Assembly (NCBI RefSeq): GCF_029784155.1
Contig: NC_073693.1
Coordinates: 335,808,023 to 335,872,022, forward strand
Reading direction: 5' to 3'
Source: Uranotaenia lowii
Lineage: Eukaryota > Arthropoda > Insecta > Diptera > Culicidae
Length of the DNA: 64,000 bases
Shown here: positions 46,230 through 57,070 of the stretch, piece after piece
Position numbering within the stretch: the stretch's first letter is position 1
Layout of the letters: every line of letters starts with the position of its first letter
Position numbers and translations under genes: made by a program
The notes under the pieces: generated by a model
Databases searched by the model: none
Told to the model about the DNA's origin: nothing
What the model saw: only the letters and a program-made list of their open reading frames with translations

Positions 46230-49102
46230 AATTTTGTCAATTTTGTTAATTTTGTCAATTTTGTCAATTTTGTCAAATTGTCAATTTTGTCAACTTTGTA
46301 AATTTTGTCAATTTTGTCAATTCTGTCAATTTTGTCAATTTTGTCAATTTTGTCAATTTTGTCAATTTTGTCGATTTTGTCAATTTTGTCAATTTTGTCA
46401 ATTTTGTCAATTTTGTCAATTTTGTCAATTTTGTCAATTTTGTCAATTTTGTCAATATTGTCAATATTGTCAATTTTGTCAATTTTGTCAATTTTGTCAA
46501 TTTTGTCAATTTTGTCAATTTTGTCAATTTCGTCAATTTTGTCAATTTTGTCAATTTTGTCAATTATGTCAATTTTATCAATTTTGTCAATTTTGTCAAT
46601 TTTGTCAATTTTGTCAATTTTGTCAATTTTGTCAATTTTGTCAATTTTGTCAATTTTGTCAATTTTGTCAATTTTGTCAATTTTGTCAATTTTGTCAATT
46701 TTGTCAATTTTGTCAATTTTGTCAATTTTGTCAATTTTGTCAATTTTGTCAATTTTGTCAATTTTGTCAATTTTGTCAATTTTGTCAATTTTGTCAATTT
46801 TGTCAATTTTGTCAATTTTGTCAATTTTGTCAATTTTGTCAATTTTGTCAATTTTGTCAATTTTGTCAATTTTGTCAATTTTGTCAATTTTGTCAATTTT
46901 GTCAATTTTGTCAATTTTGTCAATTTTGTCAATTTTGTCAATTTTGTCAATTTTGTCAATTTTGTCAATTTTGTCAATTTTGTCAATTTTGTCAATTTTG
47001 TCAATTTTGTCAATTTTGTCAATTTTGTCAATTTTGTCAATTTTGTCAATTTTGTCAATTTTGTCAATTTTGTCAATTTTGTCAATTTTGTCAATTTTGT
47101 CAATTTTGTCAATTTTGTCAATTGTGTCAATTTTGTCAATTTTGTCAATTTTGTCAATTTTGTCAATTTTGTCAATTTTGTCAATTTTGTCAATTTTGTC
47201 TATTTTGTCAATTTTGTCAATTTTGTCAATTTTGTCAATTTTGTCAATTTTGTCAATTTTGTCAATTTTGTCAATTTTGTCAATTTTGTCAATTTTGTCA
47301 ATTTTGTCAATTTTGTCAATTTTGTCAATTTTGTCAATTTTGTCAATTTTGTCAATTTTGTCAATTTTGTCAATTTTGTCAATTTTGTCAATTTTGTCAA
47401 TTTTGTCAATTTTGTCAATTTTGTCAATTCTTTTAATTTTGTCAATTTTGTCAATTTTGTCAATTTTGTCAATTTTGTCAATTTTGTCAATTTCGTCAAT
47501 TTTGTCAATTTTGTCAATTTTGTCAATTTTGTCAATTTTGTCAATTTTGTCAATTTTGTCAATTTTGTCAATTTTGTCAATTTTGTCAATTTTGTCAATT
47601 TTGTCAATTTTGTCAATTTTGTCAATTTTGTCAATTTTGTCAATTTTGTCAATTTTGTCAATTTTGTCAATTTTGTCAATTTTGTCAATTTTGTCAATTT
47701 TGTCAATTTTGTCAATTTTGTCAATTTTGTCAATTTTGTCAATTTTGTCAATTTTGTCAATTTTGTCAATTTTGTCAATTGTGTCAATTTTGTCAATTTT
47801 GTCAATTTTGTCAATTTTGTCAATTTTGTCAATTTTGTCAATTTTGTCAATTTTGTCAATTTTGTCAATTTTGTCAATTTTGTCAACTTTGTCAATTTTG
47901 TCAATTTTGTCAATTTTGTCAATTTTGTCAATTTTGTCAATTTTGTCAATTTTGTCAATTTTGTCAATTTTGTCAATTTTGTCAATTTTGTCAAATTGTC
48001 AATTTTGTCAACTTTGTCAATTTTGTCAATTTTGTCAATTTTGTCAATTTTGTCAATTTTGTCAATTTTGTCAATTTTGTCATTTTAGTCAATTTTGTCA
48101 ATTTTGTCAATTTTGTCAATTTTGTCAATTTTGTCAATTTTGTCAATTTTGTCAATTTTGTCAATTTTGTCAATTTTGTCAATTTTGTCAATTTTGTCAA
48201 TTTTGTCAATTTTGTCAATTTTGTCAATTTTGTCAATTTTGTCAATTTTGTCAATTTTGTCAATTTTGTCAATTTTGTCAATTTTGTCAATTTTGTCAAT
48301 TTTGTCATTTTTGTCAATTTTGTCAATTTTGTCAATTTTGTCAATTTTGTCAATTTTGTCAATTTTGTCAATTTTGTCAATTTTGTCAATTTTGTCAATT
48401 TTGTCAATTTTGTCAATTTTGTCAATTTTGTCAATTTTGTCAATTTTGTCAATTTTGTCAATTTTGTCAATTTTGTCAATTTTGTCAATTTTGTCAATTT
48501 TGTCAATTTTGTCAATTTTGTCAATTTTGTCAATTTTGTCAATTTTGTCAATTTTGTCAATTTTGTCAATTTTGTCAATTTTGTCAATCTTGTCAATTTT
48601 GTCAATTTTGTCAATTTTGTCAATTTTGTCAATTTTGTCAATTTTGTCAATTTTGTCAATTTTGTCAATTTTGTCAATTTTGTCAATTGTGTCAATTTTG
48701 TCAATTTTGTCAATTTTGTCAATTTTGTCAATTTTGTCAATTTTGTCAATTTTGTCAATTTTGTCAATTTTGTCAAATTGTCAATTTTGTCAACTTTGTC
48801 AATTTTGTCAATTTTGTCAATTTTGTCAATTTTGTCAATTTTGTCAATTTTGTCAATTTTGTCAATTTTGTCAATTTTGTCAATTTTGTCAATTTTGTCA
48901 ATTTTGTCAATTTTGTCAGTTTTGTCAATTTTGTCAATTTTGTCAATTTTGTCAATTTTGTCAATTTTGTCAATTTTGTCAATTTTGTCAATTTTGTCAA
49001 TTTTGTCAATTTTGTCAATTTTGTCAATTTTGTCAATTTTGTCAATTTGGTCAATTTTGTCAATTTTGTCAATCTTGTCAATTTTGTCTGTTTTGTCATT
49101 TT
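46230..49102. repeat. Satellite array C: (GTCAATTTT)n, 9-bp unit, about 320 copies
   Basis: A run of TTTTGTCAA units directly abutting array B. Its reverse complement AAAATTGAC differs from B's AAAAATGAC at one base, so C is essentially array B inverted. Variants include GTCAACTTT, GTCAATTGT, GTCAATATT and the 8-bp unit GTCAAATT. The motif TCAAATTGTCAATTTTGTCA, then ACTTTGT, recurs at 46273, 47991 and 48773. The right edge degrades through TCTGTTTTGTCATTTTTCG. Confidence 0.97.
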
Positions 49103-49515
49103 TCGTAATTTTTCGTTATTTTGTGTAGAAAAAAAGAAATGTTTTCCTATTGGTGTTTCTTTCGATCACCTTCTCATAACAAAACGTTGCCCAGAAACTA
49201 TTTAAAAATAACACGAGGATAATCTCTTCCCTGTAAATGAAATTATTTTTCCAAAAAATTTCTTAAATGTTCTAAACTTTACTAAGAAGAACTTGGTGGG
49301 AATACTGTTTGATTAATAACTAACTCTTATTGGCTTCAGCAAGTAACAGTTCGGTTTGACTTCGATTCCAGCATCATCTTCGCTTAAGCTTTCGTGATGA
49401 TCGATTCGACGATAGATATAACACCTTTCTTATTTTTATGGGTTCGTAAGAAATTTTATTTTTCTCTCATTTCCTCAAGTTTCTTGAATGTCCTTAAATT
49501 CTAAAGTTTCTGATA
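49103..49515. other. Spacer between array C and the candidate frame
   Basis: Mixed-composition unique DNA. No promoter can be certified. Confidence 0.3.
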
Positions 49516-50088
49516 ATGCAAAAGCACCATCAAGGTCTCTCTTCTCTAGAAAGCATCAACGAAATAAAACGATCAAAAAAATCTAACAAAAATGCAAAAA
49601 AGGAACCAACAACAACATCTCAACCCGTCGACAGACAGTTCAACAACACCCCGAAACTTGTGCGAATCCGGAAACGCCAAAATAGCAGAAGCAGCATCAA
49701 GGCGGCAACAACAAGTGGTTGTGTTGCTTGCTGCTGCTTACTGCTTTCTGGTTTGGTGTGCATTATTTCCCCACTTTTCCGAGTGATTTACGAGCAGTTG
49801 ATTTCCGGCTACTTGTTCGCCATCTTTAGTTGTTTCATGGCTGTTTTTTTTGATATTCTGGTTTTTTTTTTGTTTTGGACCCTTACGGTTTTTCCGTTCT
49901 GGACCAAGCCAAACTTCGAGGACGACGGCTTTGACAGCTACTTTGCAAATGCTTTTCATGCCATGTGGAAAACAGCAGCAGCATCAGAGTCCTCGAGCAA
50001 TTTCTTGCAACAGCTTTTTCTGTTGCCTTTACATTGGGATGCTGTTGAGCAAAGTGTACTTGCTATCGATAAAGAAAGAGAAAATTAG
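49516..50088 (+). CDS. Candidate small membrane protein, 190 aa, unrecognised
   Basis: This is the only non-repeat frame of notable length in the window. The first ~65 residues are polar and basic (SKKSNKNAKKEPTTTSQPVD, then RIRKRQNSRSS). Two hydrophobic segments follow at about 66-95 (CVACCCLLLSGLVCIISPLF) and 98-130 (FAIFSCFMAVFFDILVFFLF). The tail is acidic and serine-rich. AATAAA lies 28 bp after the stop (about 50117). The start is the first ATG after an upstream stop. Against a real gene: no family match, phase-ambiguous CAA/CAG-rich sequence, and overlapping frames on both strands. It may be an orphan gene, an exon piece or chance. Confidence 0.22.
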   Translation: MQKHHQGLSSLESINEIKRSKKSNKNAKKEPTTTSQPVDRQFNNTPKLVRIRKRQNSRSSIKAATTSGCVACCCLLLSGLVCIISPLFRVIYEQLISGYLFAIFSCFMAVFFDILVFFLFWTLTVFPFWTKPNFEDDGFDSYFANAFHAMWKTAAASESSSNFLQQLFLLPLHWDAVEQSVLAIDKEREN

Positions 50089-51782
50089 AAATATATGTAA
50101 ACAAATGATCAAAAATTAAATAAACAAATGCCAAATAATTTTCATTAAGAATTTGAAGTCCAGGGACTTTTCTAACCCAATCTACCCATGGTGGCAAGCA
50201 TCGTTAAACTTTGAAAGCTTAAATTCTTGTCCTTGCGAGCAAGCTAGCTGAGACTGGCCATACTTAAACTGGCGGCAAAACATCCGGATTAATAAGATCC
50301 AACATTTTACGACGTCAAAGAGATTGGGGGGAGGGGGTGACATGTGAGTTTCCGTTCCACGAAGGATTCAACTTTTCCATCAATATTCGCTGGCTAGGGG
50401 GGAGAAATGTGTGGGACAATATTTGTCGAAGGATAGTACTCGCAAGAAGTTTTCTGGGGGGGAGCATTTGTATGGTGGTGGGTGAAAATTTTATGGTTGT
50501 TGTGCTTATTAAATTTTCGGCTCGGCTCGCAAATTTGTTTACTGGAAAACGGCTACCGGCTCAGCAAGTGTATGAGAACGATGATACTATCTCTCTGGGA
50601 GCTCTGCTGCAAATCAGCATTCTCTGGTGCAAAACAGTGAGCCGTTAAATTTGTCTGATTTTATCTTTTTTCTTTTGAGGATTTTGAAGGATGTAGAAAT
50701 GATGAAAGTTCGTTTCAAAAAATTGGGGTGAAATGTTTGTCAGTCGATCAAATCTGTTTTTTTTTCTCGCCAGAAGGACATAGCATAGTTTAACAACTTT
50801 GTTTCGAGCTTTAGAGAAGGCTCCTTGAGCCTTGAATAAAGAAAGAGGCCCTTGCTTTTATGCGCATAAAAATTCAAGTTGTTTGTACTCTGTTAAAAAA
50901 ATTATAAAACTAATGATGAGCTAAGCATGTTTTGCTACACTTATGATGTGTAGCATTAATGTTTCTTGTTTATCTCTGCGTAAAACACTTCCATTCAATT
51001 AGAATAAGACAGATACCAACCTTAATGTCAGATCTATTTGAATTAATCAATTTTTTCCAATACTTTTCCAAGCTATCTTGTTCTTTAAATGTACAGAATT
51101 GACAAAATTTAGGAGCAACTTGAATTTGAATTCAACTTTAACGTTCTCAATGGTCTTCCTTGAAGTGATTTAATACAAATTTTCTCGATCGAATTTTCGC
51201 TCGAAGACTGCTCATAAGCTTCAGAACAAACTGACTTGCAAAGGTTTTGACCACTTTTTCCAGTCTTTTGCGAAGTTTTCGATAGAATCTGCGGTCTTCA
51301 CATGTTTTCTCAACGATTAGGTAAGGGCTCAAAAAGTTTTAATCGGTCTCGCTTGAGGACAGCTTGCAGCTTCATCTTCTTTGGTGAGATCTGGACATTG
51401 TTGGATTTTTACTAATCCTGGCACTTTCAACAACTGTATTCCTTGTGTTAGTGATTTTCACCAAATTTTTCGGTAAAAATTGATTTCTTCGTCTCGTCAA
51501 CACTTTGGCCAGTGTAAAACTGATCACCCGAAAGCGTTTTGTAGTTAAACTTGTAAAATGTTTCGTTGACTATGACAACACACAGATTTTGCACATTGAT
51601 CACACTTGATCATTTAATTTACGAACTCTTGGTTTAACAGAAGCAGCTTGTGTCTGACTGCACTTTGACTTCTTCTGCTTCTTATTCGACGGTGCTTCGG
51701 GACGGTGCTGAGAGGGAATCCCACTTTTTTTTTATCACATCCAGCACTGAGGCAGTTTTCTTACTGGTGTAAGCACGCATGA
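50089..51782. other. Mixed-composition DNA without recognised gene
   Basis: 50150-50650 is more balanced in composition, with GGGGGGAG-type G-runs at about 50326, 50397 and 50455. The remainder is AT-rich. Short frames (50337-50648 plus, 51147-51332 minus) show no family features. Confidence 0.35.
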
Positions 51783-51890
51783 CCAAGGTTGCCGAAAAAA
51801 TTTCTGTTTTTTGTGAAAAATAATTCTGATTTTCTGTGATTCTACCTAAAATTTCTGTGATAGATTTCTGTGATGCTATTTCCTTGAATT
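51783..51890. mobile_element. GGTTGCC-type repeat fragment
   Basis: AAGGTTGCCGAAAAAATTTC begins a stretch in which TTTCTGTGAT-like words repeat several times. The start resembles the TAAGGTTGCCA terminus at 52212, but no right terminus is seen. Confidence 0.35.
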
Positions 51891-52203
51891 TCATAGAAAA
51901 TTTTTGATCAATGGGGATTTTTCAAATTTTATTTGGGCAAAATCAATTACCATTACCAACTATATTATAAATTTTTGAGAAGCAATTACACCACCTGTGC
52001 GTGATATTTTATCGCCGTTTCGGGGAAATGCTTCTCACTGCAATTTCACTCCGATTAGCAGTCATTCTTATGGATATCAGTGTAAGAGTAAAGAGCAGGC
52101 TTTATTCTATTTAGCAGGCCCAATCCCAATAACCAGAGTTTAAAGTTCAACTGTAAACAACAACACACAGTGGAAATCAGTTGTTAAGGCGTTGAAAATT
52201 CGT
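51891..52203. other. Short unique spacer
   Basis: No feature is recognised between the two GGTTGCC-type repeats. Confidence 0.3.
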
Positions 52204-52211
52204 GCTTAGAC

Positions 52212-52636
52212 TAAGGTTGCCAAAAATTTTTCAGCGCGTATAAAAAAAAACCTGGCAAAATCCGGGCATTTGCATTCAAAATTCACGACTAACATCCAGG
52301 CGAATTTTGTCAAAACCCAGCTATTACTCAACAAAACTCAAGAAAAAAGAATTAAAAAAAATTTCAAAAAACGTTTCATGATTGTTTTTATAAAACTAGT
52401 TCAATAAATTTCGTTTTGAAGGCATAAGTATAAAACATCTACAATACAATTTGTTTTTTTTTGTTTGATTTGCCAACAAGAAGGTTAAAAATCCGGGCAA
52501 AATCTGGGCAAAATCCGGGTAAAATCTGGGCATTTTTCAATGAAATCAGGGCAACCGGGCCAGGCCGGACTGTTCATATTTTTTTTATTAAGTATCTGGG
52601 CAAACCCGCATAAAACCAAGCAATCTGGCAACCTTA
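52212..52636 (+). mobile_element. hAT-like MITE, 425 bp, intact ends
   Basis: The terminal inverted repeats TAAGGTTGCCA (left) and TGGCAACCTTA (right) are perfect over 11 bp. GCTTAGAC at 52204-52211 and 52637-52644 is a perfect 8-bp target duplication. The interior contains repeated AAAATCCGGGCA/AAAATCTGGGCA words (CCTGGCAAAATCCGGGC; GGGCAAAATCCGGGTAAAA) and GGGCCAGGCCGGACTG. It is non-coding. Fragments of the same family occur at 5938-6140 (inverted) and 18995-19200. Confidence 0.88.
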
Positions 52637-52785
52637 GCTTAGACTTAATTGGACACTCTATACAAAAATCATTTGATTCGAAATAATGAGATTTCAGTAC
52701 ATACTGGAGCTCAAATTTAAATCAAAAGAATGATTGAAAGGTAAATCATCTTCGTCAAATTGTATGATATTTCATTTTAATTATT

Positions 52786-53497
52786 AGGGGAGAACGAGGA
52801 TACTTGATCCCTGGGAATACTTGATTCCTTAGCTATATCTCTAGCTATAATGCCATATTTTCAAAGCAATAGAAAACTCTCAACTTTTTTCAGAAAAAGT
52901 TTTCTAAAATGTTGATTATGGGTACAATTGATACTCCTTCCAAACGGCATATTCTTCTTCTGAATTGATTGTTATGATTGCTGATTACGAAATTACTAAT
53001 ATTTATCCAAAAACTCATATTTATCAAACAATTGTCTGAAGAAAAGAGCAAAAAATAATTAATTTTCTCTTAATTATAAAAAATAGCGCCTTTAAGTATG
53101 CAATGTTAAGAGCGTTGAGACAAAGTTATAGAATTTTCTTCATATGTCTGCTATAAATTGTGAAATGAGAACAAACATGACCAAAATAGTCAATTAACAT
53201 TCTATCTTGAGGTTTTGTTAGATTTTTACACAAGGATTAGGGCTTCCTGAATAAAAGATCAAGTCTCCTTCAATAGGAGATCAAGTCTTCCCTAACTTCA
53301 GAAAAATCGCAAATTTTTACTCCCACGAAAATGCTTCTAGTTCATCTACGGGTTCAAGTATCGTTCTAATTTTTGGAGCATAGAAACTTTAAGTTACAAG
53401 CTGTCAGGAAATGTCAAAGACGGCGAGTTGCTATTTTTTTCCAAAAAGATATGGTGAAAATAAGAAAAGGGGATCAAGTATCCCCACTTTTCCCTAT
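52786..53497. mobile_element. MITE with AGGGGAGAA...GATACTTGATCC inverted ends
   Basis: The left end AGGGGAGAACGAGGATACTT then GATCCC is the imperfect complement of the right end GGGGATCAAGTATCCCCACT then TTTCCCT. It is about 712 bp, with TA on both sides. Internal GATCAAGT words recur (about 53258, 53279). No transposase is seen; the minus frame at 53394-53678 overlapping the end is chance. Confidence 0.75.
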
Positions 53498-54481
53498 ATT
53501 GTTGCTGGCTAAATATTATTTTAAGTAAAACCTTAAGTTCTTTTAATGATAGATAAGGCTTCAAAAATACCTTTTTACATCTCCGTTTCAAAGATCTGTG
53601 TTTGTTGAATATTAAACCTTTCTGATCTTTTAAATTGACTTTTAAATTAAGAAATAAGCTTAAATTATTGGAAATCATTGCCCTGGGACCTAAACTTACA
53701 AGTTTGGTGATGAATGATTCAAATATCTCGTTAAAGTTCTATACTCTTTTTTTTAAGAAATTTTTTTTTTGTTCAATGTGTAAAAAGCTACTGATTAATA
53801 AGACGATTTCATTTTAACGTTAGGTTTGAACCTGTATGGCATTCAATTTATTTCTTATTGGTTGGTATTATCAAATAAATCGATCGAAAAATAGTTAAAT
53901 TTGCGATTCTCGAGTCCAGTGATTTTCAAATTGGTCCATATCGCCGCGTTGAGAGCTTCTAAGGGAGCGGTGAGCCCAATTTTGAATTTTGAGGGGCGTT
54001 AGAAGGCTCAGGAGGGTGGTGAGGATGATTTTTTTTTAAATTTAATTCGGAAAAAGCTAAAAATTTAGATCACAGTTCAAAAATTAATAAGTATCTAAAA
54101 TTATCGTTCTTGCTTTGAATCGTCCGTAACGTTAGAACAATATAAGAAAATGTTTTTTGTTTCCCTGGAAAAATTCAAGAGAAAACAAAAAATTTCTGTT
54201 ACTTCAATTCAAAGGTCGCTATTCAAAAAACCGTTGATGTTAAATTGAATTCCTACGAATTTTTATGAAATATCTAAGATGATGTACTCTTAATCGTCTC
54301 ATTCATGGACCACATGCCAAAAACGCAAACTTAGTAAACCATCACTAGTCTTGTTCAGCTGTAAGTACGGGTAAAAATTTTATTTAATCTAATTTAGACG
54401 TCTAACTTGATCTTTCGTTTAAAACACAAAGGTGAAACAATTTTCTCAAAACTTATTGATCAGAAGAACTTTAAGAACCAT
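53498..54481. other. AT-rich stretch without recognised features
   Basis: Nothing beyond homopolymers and short frames is visible. Confidence 0.4.
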
Positions 54482-55262
54482 CGTTGAATCGGGAGGACCA
54501 TCATGAAAATCTTTGAGTCGGAAGGATGAACATGAATTGTGTTCTGAAGGTGCACTTTTAGAATTATCGTTGAATCGGGAGAATCAATTTGTTCTGAAGA
54601 TTCAATTTAAGAATCATCGTTGGATCGGGAGAACCAACATGAGGAGTGATCTGAAGATTCACTTTTGGAATTATCGTTTAATTGGGAGGACCAATTTGTT
54701 CTGACGATTCAATTTAAGATTTGTCGTTGGATCGAGAGGACCAACATGAGAGTGATAAAAATTCTTAGAATGAACCTTCAAAACACTCTGAAGGTTCACT
54801 ATAATTTTTTTTATTGGATCGGGAGGACCAACATAAAGAGTGTTCTGAAAATACACTTAAAAATTTACGTTATTATCGAGAGAACCAACATGAATAGTCT
54901 TCTGAAGGTGCACTTTTAGAATTATTGTTGAATCGGGAGACCAACTTGTTCTGAAGATTCAATTTAAGAATTTTCGTTGGATCGGGAGAACCAACATGAA
55001 GAGTTATCTGAAGATTCATTTTAAGAATGAACGTTAGATCGGGAGAACCAACATGAAGTATGTCTGAAGGTTCACTTTTGGAATTATCGTTGAATTGGGA
55101 GGACCGACTTGTTCTGAAGATTCAATTTATGATTTATCGTTGGATCGGGAGTACCATCATGATGAGTGTTCTGAAGATTCAATTTAGGATTTATCGTTGG
55201 ATTGGGAGGAACAACATGAAGAGTGTTCTGAAGGTTCACTTGAAGAATTCTATAAGTTTAGA
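54482..55262. repeat. 57-bp minisatellite, second locus (about 13-14 units)
   Basis: Units with CGTTGGATCGGGAGAACCAA, then CATGAAGAGTGTTCTGAAG, and ATTCAATTTAAGAAT in place of some TTCACTTAACGAAT ends. Orientation is the same as at 1405-4503, about 50 kb away. Many units here carry the variant AATTTGTTCTGAAGATTCAA, alternating with the standard type, so part of the array looks like a two-unit higher-order repeat. Confidence 0.85.
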
Positions 55263-56385
55263 TAAAAAACAGTTACTTGTATTTGGAGCGAAATTTCAAT
55301 ACCCAAGAAAGTTCTTTTATAAAGATAGCTTTGGAATGGGAGGTCCAAAAAATGAAATTGAAATGGATGACTTTCGACTTCATTAGCGTTGGGATGAGAA
55401 ATACAATAAACAGGAGATTCAGATGTTCAATTTAGATGGGGCATCCAGTCGAAGGTTTCAATGACGTATTGCGATTTAACTTCATATCGATGCTTGATTC
55501 AAACGAGACATCCAATCAAAAGCTAACTGTTTCCCAGTCTGGTCGAAGATACAATCAATGCTACACGTCGAAGACGGAGTCAGTTGAAGAAGAAATGGTT
55601 TATGTTTTCGGAATGTTTTCGATCTCTTTTAGCGGACGAGTTCTGCATTTTTCTTTATGAAGACTATAGCTAGAACATGTATCAAATCAAGATCACCCCT
55701 GACTTCTGGAAATATCCATTAAAAAATTACTCAACCTTTCTCAGAGCTGCAAGACTTCATCCAAGCCTGAAACAGTCAAACTGCGTCTGTTTGATACCTC
55801 AAGAAATGCTGACGAATAGCAAAGGTAGCGAGATTTTTCGAATATGATATCACGGAAATACTGTAAGTTTACATACTTGCATAAAGTTAATGTTTGTTTG
55901 TGGAATACTTCTTGAACAGTCATCATCATTTACGTTATTGATAAAGGTTTCTATTTGCCACTTGACCATTGTAAGTGAATCACATCTTCGGTTCCAAACG
56001 TTTGGCTTCATGTACAAAATCAAGATGTACGTGAGTCAAGAGATATCATCAATTTTACGGTATTTTCATCAATTTACGGTGTACGAAGCTAAATATTTTC
56101 TAGGCTGTTCAAAATATTTGAAAAGAAATTGAACCGTCGCCACAAATGTTTTCTGATATTTATTTAGATGTGTGAATCTTAACTACATTTTAATGATTGT
56201 TTGTGGAATGAAATGGGTGAACCTTTGTTCATATATCAAGGTTCCAAAGTTCAATCTACTTCTATAAATCCTGACTTTGTTTTTTTTTCGAAATTTGTTA
56301 TGGAAGGATTCGCGGATCTTGAGAAACACTCCAAAGTAAACAAGGATCGTATCATTCAAATCACAGAATTATACAATTCTCACTT
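55263..56385. other. Flank of the second 57-bp locus, with short coding-like frames
   Basis: Balanced unique DNA. Plus frames at 55436-55660 (74 codons) and 56201-56389 (62 codons) and a minus frame at 55741-55929 (with RYLCYSS) have mixed composition but no recognised domain. 55811-55829 repeats a 19-bp stretch of 2710-2728. They may be remnants of one decayed unit. Confidence 0.3.
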
Positions 56386-56604
56386 CTAAGCACAAATTAC
56401 TACCATACCAGTCGCGTTGTTCAGGGCAACATTATTGTAAGATTCTTTGGAAATTATTTTGACCGAATGAAAACTGTCAAGAAAAATAAAAGCGATAATA
56501 CTTTCACGGAAAATTTTAGCAAACTTTGTTCTCACGTCTTGACAAGCAAATTTGCTCAAATTATGCATGACAAAAGGTGGTATACAGCCAAATGAAAGGA
56601 ACAT
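56386..56604 (-). pseudogene. Coding-like fragment resembling the one at 2116-2406
   Basis: A 72-codon minus frame with FVMHNL near the start and HSVKIIS about 35 residues later. This spacing resembles VVVMHD and DSVKMIDFGKTN in the fragment at 2116-2406. The kinase-like aspartate motif (IDFGKT) is not kept here. The resemblance is weak and was judged by eye. Confidence 0.18.
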
Positions 56605-56956
56605 GTTCCATGCATGTATAGCAAAGTTATATCAAATTTCTTTCACATTGAAACCTTATTTTGAGAGCATATTGATGTCAAATTTTGCTATTACAAAAAA
56701 TTATGTGATGCCTGCTATTGGCATCACTATGCTCATCCAAGCTTTCGGAAATCGAAGTGTAGTACGGGACTCGGTTTTAGCAAAATAAGGCATCACTTAG
56801 CTTTCCATGTATGAAAATTTGTTTTCTAGTTTTTGCTGTGTACATCATTATGTCAAATAAAATGACAGCAAAACAGGCTTTCAGGACGTGAGAGAAAAAT
56901 TTTCTATCATTTTGCCATAAAAGTCTGCTCGGGTACTATTAGACTGCCTCCTCTAA
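56605..56956. other. Unique spacer
   Basis: A 78-codon plus frame (56552-56788) without recognised features; otherwise nothing. Confidence 0.3.
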
Positions 56957-57070
56957 CTTACTTACTTACTTAATGTTCCCGTGCCGATCCTCCGGTGCAT
57001 AGGGCCGTGGTAAAAGACCTCAACTGTTGATGATCCGCAGCCAGCGTCTTCACTTGGTCAAACGCTCAAA
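56957..57070 (-). mobile_element. Probable non-LTR retrotransposon 3' fragment with (TAAG)n tail
   Basis: TTACTTACTTACTTAATG at the left is, on the minus strand, a (TAAG)n terminal tail. It is preceded by a GC-richer segment containing GTGCCGATCCTCCGGTGCAT and AGGGCCGTGG. The arrangement (short tandem tail after a 3' untranslated region) is typical of some LINE clades. I recall this segment type as repetitive in mosquitoes but cannot name the family. Confidence 0.45.

Noticed and set aside
27012..49102. Telomere or CRISPR array
   Set aside because: Units are not TTAGG-like telomere repeats, and there are no spacers between repeats as in CRISPR. The organism is a eukaryote.
39741..49205. Open frames up to 2138 codons over arrays B and C
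   Set aside because: Same reason: a by-product of a 9-bp period without stops, with frames on both strands overlapping completely.
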